A stretch of DNA of 59,939 nt from an uncultured Bacteroidales bacterium (GTDB taxonomy: Bacteria > Bacteroidota > Bacteroidia > Bacteroidales > F082). Below are positions 17,348 through 26,127 of this stretch, piece after piece. The stretch's first letter is position 1, and the number at the start of each line of letters is the position of its first letter. A program made the translations under genes and the position numbers. Under the pieces are notes generated by a model. The model made no database searches, was not told where the DNA came from, and saw nothing but the letters and a program-made list of their open reading frames with translations. The stretch covers positions 1 through 59,939 of the forward strand of contig CAJOIS010000028.1 in NCBI GenBank assembly GCA_905234645.1, in the 5' to 3' direction.

Positions 17348-17929
17348 TTAGTTTCTGCCAAACAGCGAGCCTGACCTATTATGCGGATGCTTCACGGGTT
17401 GAGCCGACTTCGTCGTCTTGGTAGCCGACTTGCTGATGCGCTTCAGATAGGCCTTCTCGACGTAATCCGTGCCATATTCGTTCTCATAGATGAAGGAATT
17501 CTTGTCGATATCGACGATATGCATTCTATAGGGACGCGGGTCGTCAGACAAAGTCAAATAAAGCGATTCCTCGCTCTTGTCGTAGGAATAAGTGAAAGTG
17601 GTCACTACCACTGTGTCGGGACAATAGATGACGGTCTCATACACGCCGGTTTCATCATTAAAATCCGTCTTCAGGGTATCTATGGCGCCGTCGCGCATCT
17701 CACCTGTCTTGTCGTCGTTGAAAACCAGCCAGATGCTATTATCAGCATCATCGGCATCAAATACATAGGAACTCAGTGAGCCGGCAATCGGATTGCCAGC
17801 ATAGTCGGTATTGTAGTACTCGATCTTTTCGACACCCCATGTGCCGATAAATTGCGTGTAGTCGCCCTTGTTGCAAGAGGTGAACAACACTGCGAGTGTC
17901 ACCATTGCCAATAAAGTCAGTTTCTTCAT
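17348..17929 (-). CDS. Lipocalin-like lipoprotein of unknown function
   Basis: 193 residues from the ATG at 17929. Lipoprotein signal MKKLTLLAMVTLAVLFTSC with Cys20 as acylation site. The next residues (IGTWGVEKIEYY) and later beta-strand patterns resemble the lipocalin-like domains of many Bacteroidales lipoproteins. The C-terminus is basic (SATKTTKSAQPVKHPHNRSG). It follows its paralogue at 17947-18432 by 17 nt on the same strand, so the two are an operon. Ligand and role unknown. Confidence 0.75.
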   Translation of the reverse strand: MKKLTLLAMVTLAVLFTSCNKGDYTQFIGTWGVEKIEYYNTDYAGNPIAGSLSSYVFDADDADNSIWLVFNDDKTGEMRDGAIDTLKTDFNDETGVYETVIYCPDTVVVTTFTYSYDKSEESLYLTLSDDPRPYRMHIVDIDKNSFIYENEYGTDYVEKAYLKRISKSATKTTKSAQPVKHPHNRSGSLFGRN

Positions 17930-17946
17930 CGTATTTTGTTTTGTTG

Positions 17947-18432
17947 TTAATCGATTCGCTTCAGGAAAAAGCGCTCGAAGAAAGGCACCGGCTCCGAGAA
18001 ATAGTTGATCCACGAAGACCTGATGGTGTTCTCCGTCACCTCCTCAATGTCCATGTCGGCACTCGTCGCGTCGGAAAACATGGAGATGATCCACGAGGTG
18101 TTATAGATGGTAAGCACATGGCTTACGGTATCGTAGTCGTATTCGCAATTGAACTTCTTGATCAAGGCGGGACTGTCGTTCAAAATGAGCTTGCCCGTGC
18201 CGTCGGAGTAGAAAAACACCTCGTAGCCGTGGCCCTCTCCCACCTCATATTGCAGCGTGTCCCACTTCTCACGCCCTGAGGTGCTGTCGGTACGGCAGCT
18301 GACGTATTGCTCGCAGCCCCAATGCCCTATGAGGGGACATTTGGCATATTCCTCAGGCTTGCAGCACGATGCCATGGCCAGCATCACCAAGGCCGCCAAA
18401 GCCAAAAAACCGATTTTGATTGTCTTCTTCAT
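17947..18432 (-). CDS. Lipocalin-like lipoprotein, paralogue of its neighbour
   Basis: 161 residues; lipoprotein signal MKKTIKIGFLALAALVMLAMASC. The mature start (LIGHWGCEQYVSC) has the same G-x-W-G pattern as the neighbour (FIGTWGVEKIEYY), and both contain a D-K/T-G-x-x strand (DGTGKLIL; DDKTGEMR). An unusual Cys pair (ASCC) sits at the lipobox. The start at 18432 is preceded by a -7 box. It probably faces the periplasm or the cell surface. Function unknown. Confidence 0.75.
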   Translation of the reverse strand: MKKTIKIGFLALAALVMLAMASCCKPEEYAKCPLIGHWGCEQYVSCRTDSTSGREKWDTLQYEVGEGHGYEVFFYSDGTGKLILNDSPALIKKFNCEYDYDTVSHVLTIYNTSWIISMFSDATSADMDIEEVTENTIRSSWINYFSEPVPFFERFFLKRID

Positions 18433-18447
18433 AAATAAACTTGTTTG

Positions 18448-18455
18448 CAAAAATA
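18448..18455 (-). promoter_or_regulatory. -7 box (TATTTTTG) for the lipoprotein pair
   Basis: Minus-strand TATTTTTGC, 15 nt before the ATG at 18432. Confidence 0.6.
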
Positions 18456-18485
18456 GGATTATTTCAAATATCGCGCCAATTTTTC

Positions 18486-18493
18486 TAATTTTG
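18486..18493 (+). promoter_or_regulatory. -7 box (TAATTTTG) for the exonuclease/phosphatase gene
   Basis: Plus-strand TAATTTTGC, 19 nt before the ATG at 18513, so the leader is very short. Confidence 0.65.
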
Positions 18494-18512
18494 CAGTATA
18501 ATTTAAATAATA

Positions 18513-19805
18513 ATGAAACGCAAAAGCATTGTTTTGATCCTTACCCTGTTGTCGCTCACGGCATGGTCGCAGGACACGCTGACCGTCTTACAGTACAACC
18601 TTTTGGAATATGGCAACTATCAGAGCGGTTTCGCCGACTGCTACGAGACCAACAACAACACACAGCACAAGGACGAATGCATCCGCACCATCCTGGATTA
18701 TGTGAAGCCCGACATCTTCACCGTTTGTGAGTTTGGCGCCACACAAGCCTTGCTCAACGACTTCCTCCGCCACAACCTCAACATTAACGGGGCGGACTAC
18801 TGGAGGTCGGACAACATCATCAACTATGCCGGCAGCAACATCATCAACCATATCTTCTATGACTCACGCAAGCTCGGGCTGAGCAAACACATCGCCTTAC
18901 GCACCAACCCGCGTGACACCGATTTCTATGAGCTTTATCTGAAGACCCCGGGCTTGGCCGCTGGCGACACCATCAAACTCATCTGCATCGTGGCGCATCC
19001 TAAGGCAGGCCAAGGCTATGAGGCCTCACGCCGCGCCTTGATGCAAACCGCCATGGACTACCTCAACCAGCATTATCCCAACGACAATGCCTTGATCATG
19101 GGCGACTTCAACATGTACAGCGCCAATGAGAGCGGCTATCGTTTGCTCACCCAGACCTATAGCAACCCCGACATCCTTTTCATCGACCCCGTGGGCTCTG
19201 CTGGCGTGGGAGAATGGAACAACAACAACCAGTTCACTGCCTACCACACACAGTCCACCCGCAGCTACTCCGAAGAATGCTTCTCGGGTGGCGGCTTGGA
19301 CGACCGCTTCGACTTCATCCTGATGGCGGATGAGATCAGATTCAGCTACAACCACATGCGTTATGTGAACAACTCCTACAAGGCCATCGGCAACGACGGC
19401 CACCACTTCAATATGAGCATCAACCAAGGGACCAACACGGCAGTGCCCACCGAGGTCGCCGACGCCCTCTACGACGGATCCGACCACCTCCCCGTGACGA
19501 TGAAGATCACCACGGATGTCGTGCTCGGCGTGGATGACAACGAAACACAAAGCTTTTATGCCTCTCTAGCGCCTAATCCGGCAATAGACTATGCTAAGGT
19601 CAGTTTTTACATCCCCACACATGGGGAAGTGCAGTTTGATTTGTATTCGCTGCAAGGGCAACTGGTGCAGCGTATAACAGGTGTTTTTGACGAAGGTTCA
19701 CAACAGCTTGAGCTCGACCTACAAGGATTGCCGAAGGGGTTTTATCTACTGCAAATTAAACATGATAAAGGCTGGAGTCAAAGTTTGAAAGTAGTTATTA
19801 GGTAA
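18513..19805 (+). CDS. T9SS-exported endonuclease/exonuclease/phosphatase family protein
   Basis: 430 residues. Signal peptide (MKRKSIVLILTLLSLTAWSQ), then an EEP (DNase I-like) domain: QYNLLEYG, PDIFTVCEFG (metal-binding Glu), NALIMGDFNMYS (GDFN motif), DDRFDFIL and GSDHLPVTMKI (SDHLP with catalytic His). The last ~80 residues form a type IX sorting domain (LAPNPAIDYAKVSFYIPTHG...GFYLLQIKHDKGWSQSLKVVI), so it is secreted and anchored or released by the T9SS. It is probably an extracellular nuclease or phosphodiesterase; the substrate cannot be told from sequence. Confidence 0.9.
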   Translation: MKRKSIVLILTLLSLTAWSQDTLTVLQYNLLEYGNYQSGFADCYETNNNTQHKDECIRTILDYVKPDIFTVCEFGATQALLNDFLRHNLNINGADYWRSDNIINYAGSNIINHIFYDSRKLGLSKHIALRTNPRDTDFYELYLKTPGLAAGDTIKLICIVAHPKAGQGYEASRRALMQTAMDYLNQHYPNDNALIMGDFNMYSANESGYRLLTQTYSNPDILFIDPVGSAGVGEWNNNNQFTAYHTQSTRSYSEECFSGGGLDDRFDFILMADEIRFSYNHMRYVNNSYKAIGNDGHHFNMSINQGTNTAVPTEVADALYDGSDHLPVTMKITTDVVLGVDDNETQSFYASLAPNPAIDYAKVSFYIPTHGEVQFDLYSLQGQLVQRITGVFDEGSQQLELDLQGLPKGFYLLQIKHDKGWSQSLKVVIR

Positions 19806-19810
19806 AAGCA

Positions 19811-19877
19811 GGCCTCAACAGATATGTCATCCCTACGCTGGCTCGTGCGGTGGCATGGGATCTATAGCTGTTGAGAC
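19811..19877. repeat. GTCATCC-family hairpin, copy A
   Basis: Arms CTCAACAGaTAT and ATAGCTGTTGAG surround the conserved core GTCATCCCTACGCTGG...CATGGGATCT. The arms differ from those of the other copies (42309, 50972, 56951) but remain complementary. Confidence 0.8.
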
Positions 19878-19907
19878 CGTCATATAAGTTTCTTGCGCTT
19901 CCTTTAC

Positions 19908-19965
19908 CGCCTCCCATAGATTCCAATCCAACGCACATGCCCAAGTTGGAATGACATGGGAGGCT
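19908..19965. repeat. GTCATTCC-family hairpin, copy A' (opposite orientation)
   Basis: Read on the minus strand: arm GCCTCCCAT, core GTCATTCC...GGAATCT, arm ATGGGAGGC. Together with copy A it fills the 165 bp between the convergent exonuclease and macroglobulin genes. The A-A' pair recurs at 56951-57119. Confidence 0.75.
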
Positions 19966-19970
19966 AGTCT

Positions 19971-22900
19971 TTACTCTCCTACTTTAACCTTCATCCCATC
20001 CGAATAAGCACTAAACTCCGGCGCATACTGGCACTGGATCAAGGCGTAGCCGTTGTTGAGATAGCCTTCCTTGGTGACGAACATGCTGTACTCCAGCTGG
20101 TGTGTGCCCTTGGGCAAGCGCTCGATGAAGAACTCCATGTCAGTGTCGGTGTTGCTCTGGTAGTAGCTCATGCGGTCGTTGTACTCGTAACGCGAGACCT
20201 GCTCTATCGGCTCGAAGCCCGCGGCACGGAGGTCCTTGACGAAGACATAGCTCATGTCCTGCTCGCTGGTGAAGGTGATTTTCACGGTGAGCTTGTCGCC
20301 TACCTTCAGCGTCCGCTTTTCAGCGGGGACAAGCACCTTGCCCTTCTCCGTCACCGTCTCCACAAACAGCTCGCGCTTGATGGTGAAGCCCGACTCGTCG
20401 CTCTTGACCTCGTCAATCGGGACGAAATACTGGCGGAACAGACCGCCCCAGACCAAATGCGGGGTCGGGTTGTTGACGGTGAGCTGACGCATCTCTTGGG
20501 TCACTTCGTTGGCGTTCCAACGGCGTTGGATGAAGCCCGTGCCGGCCACGCCGCCCTCGGTGCTGATGGGCGTGTTACCAAAGCGCAGGGTGACTTCCTT
20601 GCCCTCGTCGAACCAGTCGCTGCCACGCATGAGCAGGGCATAGATGGCATCGGCGGTGGAAGCCGAGTTCTCCCAACTGTTGGTCTGCTTCTGGGTAAGC
20701 AGCCACACACGCAGCTGGTCAATCATCTCCTGGTCTTGGTCGATCTCGGCGAAGGCGGCCATGATGTTGGCATGGGTGGCGATATGCGACTCGAACGAGA
20801 AGTATTTCTTCGGCCAGTACATGCCGATTTGTTCATTCTTCTGGGCGCACTCCTTGAACGACTGAATCATCAGCTTGGCGGTCTTCTCGTTGCCGTTGCG
20901 ATAGAGCACCAAGGCACCCTTCGAGCGTTGGTTGAAGTTGAACGAAGTCCACTCCTTGTCAAGGCTTTCGAGGTAATACTTTTTGGCCTTGGCAAAATCC
21001 CTGTCGGAGTTCTGCTCCTTGAAGAAACTTAAGGCATAGAGTTCCGCCAAGGTGCTGGAGCCGATGGGCCAGTCTTTGCCTTTGCTGAGACGTTTCATCT
21101 CACGATAGGTGTCGGCCACGTCGTATTCAAGGTAACGCACGGCCTTTTCGCAAATCTTCTCCGCCGTGTTTTGGTCGGCCTTGCTCAGCGACGACCAAGC
21201 CCCCATTTTTTGCAACTTGCCGAAGCCCGTCAGGATGTAAGTGGTGATGTAGGCGCTCTCAGGCATGCCATCCATCCAGGGCCAGCCGCCGTTGTACTTC
21301 TGCTTCTGCTGGATGAGCTTCAAGGCGTTGGTCTGTTGGTTGCGGATGGTGTTGATCTCGAAGAGTGTGGCGATGCGGTTGCGCTGCTCGGTCTCGCTCT
21401 TGGCCTCGAGCACCCACGGCGTCTCCTGTAGCATGATGGCCTTCAGGTCTTGGTCTTTCTCAAGCTGCGACAGCAAGGCGTCAGGCGTCTCGATCTGCCA
21501 CTTCTTGATGTAAGCCAACAAATTGGGGATATTGTCAGCGATATAGGACGACAGCGTGTTGGCATAGAACACATAGAAGGCGGTCTCGGCACGGTTGGGG
21601 TTGACATTGGCCAAGTACGGCAAGGCCTGCACGGCGTACCACACGGGGTTGGTGCTGAAGTTGAGTGTCAAGCTATAGTCGCGCTCGTGACTGTCGGGGT
21701 TGGCGATGGCCTCGAAGTCGAAGGTCTTCTCCGTCTCGGCCTTCACGGTGATGGGCAGGGTCTGCGTCATGAAGATTTCGCTGCTCAGCACAGGCAACAG
21801 ATGCTGCTCGGCATCGCTGAACTGGCCTGCGTAGGCGGTGAAACGGAAGGCCAAAAGCTCCAAGCCATACTGGGCTTTCACCTTCCAACGCACTTCCTTG
21901 CTGCGGCCCGGCTGGATAGTTTCCATCGCTATCGTGGCGTTGGAAGCCACGATGTCGACGGGTTCCATCGAGGCCGCATCGAAAATCTCAAGTTTCGCCT
22001 TAGGCGTGACAGCCTCGTCGCCCGTGTTGATGACGTTGGCCACAAACCACAACTCGTCGTTGTCGTACATGTAGCGCGGCATGTCGGCCATGATCATCAC
22101 CGGCTTGGAGGAAGTGAAGGTGTATTCGTTCGTACCCGTCTTACGGTCCTTGGTATAGGCCAGCAGCATCAGGCGCCAGCGCGTGAGGGCGTCGGGCATG
22201 GTGAAGCTGAAGGTCGCGCTGCCATCGGCATTGGTGCGCAGTTGCGGGAAGAAGAAAGCCGTCTCGTTAAAGTTCTCGCGAAGGGCAGGCTCAGCGGAAG
22301 CTTCCTTACCTCCCACTTCGGGAGCAGCTTCCTGCTGGGCGACTTCAACCATCTCTTCATCTTCAACCGTTTCAACCACCCCTTCAGCAGCGACAGCATT
22401 CTTTTGCATTGTTGCCCCTAACATCGGCATGGCGGCTTCTTCCATACACATATACACATCATCATAACGCCCACGGCCATTCTTATAACGGCGCGCCCTA
22501 TAGCCATATCCGAAATCGAAGAACGGCGCATCGGAGGGCAGGCTGAAGTTGAAGAGCTCTGCAAAGTAGAAGTAGTCCAAACCCGTATTGGAAGAGGTGA
22601 AGCCGTGTCCGTCGCCGCTGAAACTACGCCCAACCACACCCGAAGGCGACATACTGAACCACCAAGAGTTGCGGGCGAATTCGTCCAACGAAACGTCATA
22701 CATGCCAGCTAAAAGGCCTGCCTCAAGGGGCTTGTCTTTGTAGTCGCTGACAGTCACTTCCCAAGTCTCTTCGGCGCCAGGGCTAAGCTTGTCGCGCATG
22801 GTGGCAAGTTTCACGTTCAGGTCGTAGTTGTCGTATGGCACAGAGACGTTCAAACGGTCCATATTGAAGCTGTTTTCCTTCACGAAAGCGTAACGCCAAT

Positions 22901-25900
22901 TGAGGCCGCCACGGTCGCCTTCGGTCACCTTATAAGATAAGGTCTGCACACCGTTGCTGAGGGTGATTTTCTTGTCCAGACGGATTTCGTCGCCATGGAG
23001 CAACTGCACCCAAACATCCACATCCTTGGCCGAAGTGCCCAAACTGAGTTGGATTTCCTCGCCTGGGTGGGCTGTCGACTTGTCTTGATGCGCCCATTCC
23101 ATCGTGGTGAACGGCACCTTCTTGGAGTGGCTCTCAAACACGGTGAACTGCTGCGAAATCTTCGCCAAGGGGTCATCCAAACTGGTCAGCTCCACGACAT
23201 ACTTTCCAGGCTCCAAGGCCTTGCCCTCATAGAACTTGGCCTTGTCGTCCACCATAATTTCATCTTGATAAACCAAGGTCCCTGAGCCCTGAGGTCCCTG
23301 AGCTTGTCGAAGGGCCGGCGTTTCGACAGGCTCAACGACCGGCTTATCATAAAAGCTGTATTCACGGAAAAGTATCATTAACTGCACGTCGCTAATCACC
23401 TGCCGATCCAGTTTCTCACTATGTCCCATCGCCTCGAAATAGTTGATCTTGGTCGCATCCTTATAGCGGTAAATCTTACGCGAGACACGGCTCTTGGCGG
23501 GCTGCCAGCTGAGGTTGCTCACGGTGATTTGATACTTGCCAAGGTCGGCTTTCTCCACCTCCGAAGGCAGGTCCGTGCCGATGGCGATTTCATTGTAGCC
23601 GGCGCGGATGCTGTAGGTGTCGCTGTGGGTCTCACCCTGCTTGCTTGTGGCGGTCACCTCGATCTCGTAGGTGAACACGGGCTGTTTCTCTGGCTCAATG
23701 CTCAGCGAGGGCTTCAGGTTGAAGGTGACGGCGAACTTGCCTTCAGCATCGGTGCGGGCTTTGCCATAGGCAATCTGCTCGTCCTCGACGGTCGGGTACC
23801 ACCACCACCAGCAACGCCAGGGGAAACTCGTTTTGCGGATGACGCGGAAGCTGTATTCCACATCGTCCAAGCCGAAGCCGGCGTAGGCTTTCACGTCGCC
23901 ATGCACAGTCACTTCCTGGTTGAGTTTGTATTGCTCTTTTGGGCGTTCGAAGTTGACCTCAAAGGTCGGACGCTTGTATTCCTCCACGCGGATGGTGTTG
24001 CTGCCGTGGCCGGAAACAAGATGGAACACGCCGTTCAGCCTATCCGTAGGGATGACGAAGGAGCCGCTGAAAGTGCCGTATTCATCGGTGGTGAAGTTGG
24101 CCGAGCCGATTTCTTGCCAGTTGGCATCCTTGAAAGTGACCCTTTCATTATAGCCGTTCACCAAGGTCTGGTCCTTGCCTTGATAGCGCTTCACGATGCC
24201 TTGGAAATAGACGGTTTGACCTGGACGATAGATGGCACGGTCAGTGAAGAGGCTGGTCGAATAATACACCCTGTCGTTTCTGTCAGGAGGCGTTCCGATA
24301 TAATAGTTGGTGTTGGACAGCAAGACGTCGTCGTCTTTGCGGAGATTGACGTAGAACGAGGTGCGGTTATCCTCTTCGCCTTCCATGACGGCTTTACCGT
24401 TCTTGTCTGACTTCATCGTCTTCAAGATGATGATCTTGTATTCACGATCCTTGTAGTCCCACTCGCGGCGACAGAATTCCACCGTTACGCCCTCCATGGC
24501 TTTTCCCGTTTTGCGGTCGAGGGTGAGTACGGTCATCTGGTTGTAATATTTGTCAGTGACATAGCCCAACTTCGACACCTGGAAGTTGATGACCAGCGTC
24601 TTATCATCGCTTTTGATGTCTTTCGCAGTGGTAGCGGTCAAATAATACAAGCCTCTCTCCAAAGCGGGAAGCGCAATGATGGTACTGTGACGGCGATAGT
24701 CGGTCTCAGCGGGCAGTTGGAGCTCCTCCTCCACAACGGCAGTCTTTTTGTTCAACTCCTTGAGTAGGTCCTCCTTGTTCATCCCATTCAGCTTCTCAAG
24801 CTCTTTCTCGGTGACCTTCACTATTTTGTAATACGGATGCGTCACGTTCTTGTATTCCAACACGGCGGGAATGGCCTCGTTGGGCAGCTGCACGGAATTC
24901 AAAGTGATGTTGATTTGCGGCTCTTCAATGCGCTTGATGAGATTCTGGCAGTTCTTTGCGCCCTTCGACTTCGGGAATTTGGCAACGGCTTCTTCACACA
25001 TAGCCTTGGCTTTCCTGTAGTTGTCGAAATAAGCGCTGTCCTCATTGTGGCTTTCGCATTGGTTGACCATGTTGCGCGCGATGAGCGAGGTGATTTCCGC
25101 AGAAATGGGGTTGTCGGGGTGCTGCGCCTTCAGGCCTTCCATCGCGGCTTGGTACTTATCATCCTTACCCATGATGCCGTTGACGAAGCCGAAACGCTTG
25201 AAGTCGTTATAGACCAGCACATCCTCGTTTTCTTCCTTGATATTGTATGCAATCAAATCCTGGAAAATCCTTAGGCATTTGATAAGCGGACTGTCGTCTG
25301 TGCCCAAATCGGCCTTCACGAAATCGGCGGCGGGCAGCCACCATGTCTCAGTGTCCCAACCTGCCTCCACGTCGTCAAGGTTGGCCTCTTCCTTATAGTA
25401 GTTCGCCACACGGTGGAACATGAATTCAAACAAAGAGGCTTCATATTCGATGTATTCCGCGTTGTTGTTGGTATTCTCATACAAGGCCATATAGTCCTCG
25501 GTCTTGGCTTTTTTCAAGGCCTCCACAGGCTTCATCGCCTCGGCATAGTGCGCATTGATGCGTGCCTTGAAACTGGCCTTGTCCCAATACTTCATCTCCA
25601 CCTTGCTCAGGTCGCCGTCGATGGCCAGGTTTTGGTTGATGGTCCATTCGTTCGACGCCAGATAATCGGCATAGGCCTTGGCGAGCTCCTCGTGCAGCAA
25701 GGCATTGCAGCATTCGTCCAACTGCCCCAACTTCGATTCGGCATATTGGATGAAATGTTGGTCGGGGTCCTCCTCGACGGTGAATTGGAAGATCTTTTGC
25801 CGATAGAGGTAGGTCTTCAGCAGTTGGACCTGGTTTTTGTCCTTGGCTGCCTGTTGTTCGATGGCATTCAGTTCTTTCTCGGCCGATTCCGGCAGGTTTT

Positions 25901-26060
25901 TCTCAAGGTTTTCCTTAATTTTTTTCCACATGGTTTCGTAGTTGTTTTTCGGGGTACTGGGGTTATTGGGGTTGTTCGGGTTCTTGCTTGGCGAGGCAAA
26001 AGCCAACAAGCCGATGGCCACTAAGGCGACAATGGCGATGATGATTCCAATGCGTTTCAT
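19971..26060 (-). CDS. Bacterial alpha-2-macroglobulin family protein (no thioester)
   Basis: 2029 residues. The N-terminus (KRIGIIIAIVALVAIGLLAFA) is a signal peptide or membrane anchor. A long helical region (30-370) precedes the macroglobulin domains: MG2 near 600 (LFTDRAIYRPGQTVYFQGI), VEEYKRPTFEV near 690, the A2M core near 1257 (NFNETAFFFPQL, DALTRWRLMLLAYT) and an alpha-toroid domain after 1480 (QKYNGGWPWMDGMPES). Thioester-type homologues have CxEQ in the toroid; here the site reads NPNRAETAFYVFYAN, so covalent trapping is unlikely. These periplasmic proteins are thought to trap proteases. Residues around 905-925 ([18 protein letters not shown]) are translated from an inserted repeat. 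Confidence 0.92.
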   Translation of the reverse strand: MKRIGIIIAIVALVAIGLLAFASPSKNPNNPNNPSTPKNNYETMWKKIKENLEKNLPESAEKELNAIEQQAAKDKNQVQLLKTYLYRQKIFQFTVEEDPDQHFIQYAESKLGQLDECCNALLHEELAKAYADYLASNEWTINQNLAIDGDLSKVEMKYWDKASFKARINAHYAEAMKPVEALKKAKTEDYMALYENTNNNAEYIEYEASLFEFMFHRVANYYKEEANLDDVEAGWDTETWWLPAADFVKADLGTDDSPLIKCLRIFQDLIAYNIKEENEDVLVYNDFKRFGFVNGIMGKDDKYQAAMEGLKAQHPDNPISAEITSLIARNMVNQCESHNEDSAYFDNYRKAKAMCEEAVAKFPKSKGAKNCQNLIKRIEEPQINITLNSVQLPNEAIPAVLEYKNVTHPYYKIVKVTEKELEKLNGMNKEDLLKELNKKTAVVEEELQLPAETDYRRHSTIIALPALERGLYYLTATTAKDIKSDDKTLVINFQVSKLGYVTDKYYNQMTVLTLDRKTGKAMEGVTVEFCRREWDYKDREYKIIILKTMKSDKNGKAVMEGEEDNRTSFYVNLRKDDDVLLSNTNYYIGTPPDRNDRVYYSTSLFTDRAIYRPGQTVYFQGIVKRYQGKDQTLVNGYNERVTFKDANWQEIGSANFTTDEYGTFSGSFVIPTDRLNGVFHLVSGHGSNTIRVEEYKRPTFEVNFERPKEQYKLNQEVTVHGDVKAYAGFGLDDVEYSFRVIRKTSFPWRCWWWWYPTVEDEQIAYGKARTDAEGKFAVTFNLKPSLSIEPEKQPVFTYEIEVTATSKQGETHSDTYSIRAGYNEIAIGTDLPSEVEKADLGKYQITVSNLSWQPAKSRVSRKIYRYKDATKINYFEAMGHSEKLDRQVISDVQLMILFREYSFYDKPVVEPVETPALRQAQGPQGSGTLVYQDEIMVDDKAKFYEGKALEPGKYVVELTSLDDPLAKISQQFTVFESHSKKVPFTTMEWAHQDKSTAHPGEEIQLSLGTSAKDVDVWVQLLHGDEIRLDKKITLSNGVQTLSYKVTEGDRGGLNWRYAFVKENSFNMDRLNVSVPYDNYDLNVKLATMRDKLSPGAEETWEVTVSDYKDKPLEAGLLAGMYDVSLDEFARNSWWFSMSPSGVVGRSFSGDGHGFTSSNTGLDYFYFAELFNFSLPSDAPFFDFGYGYRARRYKNGRGRYDDVYMCMEEAAMPMLGATMQKNAVAAEGVVETVEDEEMVEVAQQEAAPEVGGKEASAEPALRENFNETAFFFPQLRTNADGSATFSFTMPDALTRWRLMLLAYTKDRKTGTNEYTFTSSKPVMIMADMPRYMYDNDELWFVANVINTGDEAVTPKAKLEIFDAASMEPVDIVASNATIAMETIQPGRSKEVRWKVKAQYGLELLAFRFTAYAGQFSDAEQHLLPVLSSEIFMTQTLPITVKAETEKTFDFEAIANPDSHERDYSLTLNFSTNPVWYAVQALPYLANVNPNRAETAFYVFYANTLSSYIADNIPNLLAYIKKWQIETPDALLSQLEKDQDLKAIMLQETPWVLEAKSETEQRNRIATLFEINTIRNQQTNALKLIQQKQKYNGGWPWMDGMPESAYITTYILTGFGKLQKMGAWSSLSKADQNTAEKICEKAVRYLEYDVADTYREMKRLSKGKDWPIGSSTLAELYALSFFKEQNSDRDFAKAKKYYLESLDKEWTSFNFNQRSKGALVLYRNGNEKTAKLMIQSFKECAQKNEQIGMYWPKKYFSFESHIATHANIMAAFAEIDQDQEMIDQLRVWLLTQKQTNSWENSASTADAIYALLMRGSDWFDEGKEVTLRFGNTPISTEGGVAGTGFIQRRWNANEVTQEMRQLTVNNPTPHLVWGGLFRQYFVPIDEVKSDESGFTIKRELFVETVTEKGKVLVPAEKRTLKVGDKLTVKITFTSEQDMSYVFVKDLRAAGFEPIEQVSRYEYNDRMSYYQSNTDTDMEFFIERLPKGTHQLEYSMFVTKEGYLNNGYALIQCQYAPEFSAYSDGMKVKVGE
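23278..23344. repeat. TTTCGACAGGCTCA repeat inserted in frame in the macroglobulin gene
   Basis: Contains GAGCTTGTCGAAGGG and TTTCGACAGGCTCAACGACC, both arms of the intergenic family. It keeps the minus-strand reading frame open and adds about 22 residues between two macroglobulin domains. Confidence 0.85.
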
Positions 26061-26083
26061 AGAGGATGTTTTTTCAGATAACG

Positions 26084-26091
26084 CAAAACTA
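26084..26091 (-). promoter_or_regulatory. -7 box (TAGTTTTG) for the macroglobulin gene
   Basis: Minus-strand TAGTTTTGC 23 nt before the ATG at 26060. Confidence 0.55.
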
Positions 26092-26115
26092 TCAAATTTC
26101 GTGCAAATTTATTCC

Positions 26116-26123
26116 TATTTTTG
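26116..26123 (+). promoter_or_regulatory. -7 box (TATTTTTG) directly before the GTG of the polyprenyl synthetase gene
   Basis: TATTTTTGC ends only 4 nt before the GTG at 26128. In Bacteroidota transcription usually starts a few bases after this box, so the mRNA would begin at or within the start codon (leaderless). Confidence 0.5.
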
Positions 26124-26127
26124 CACC

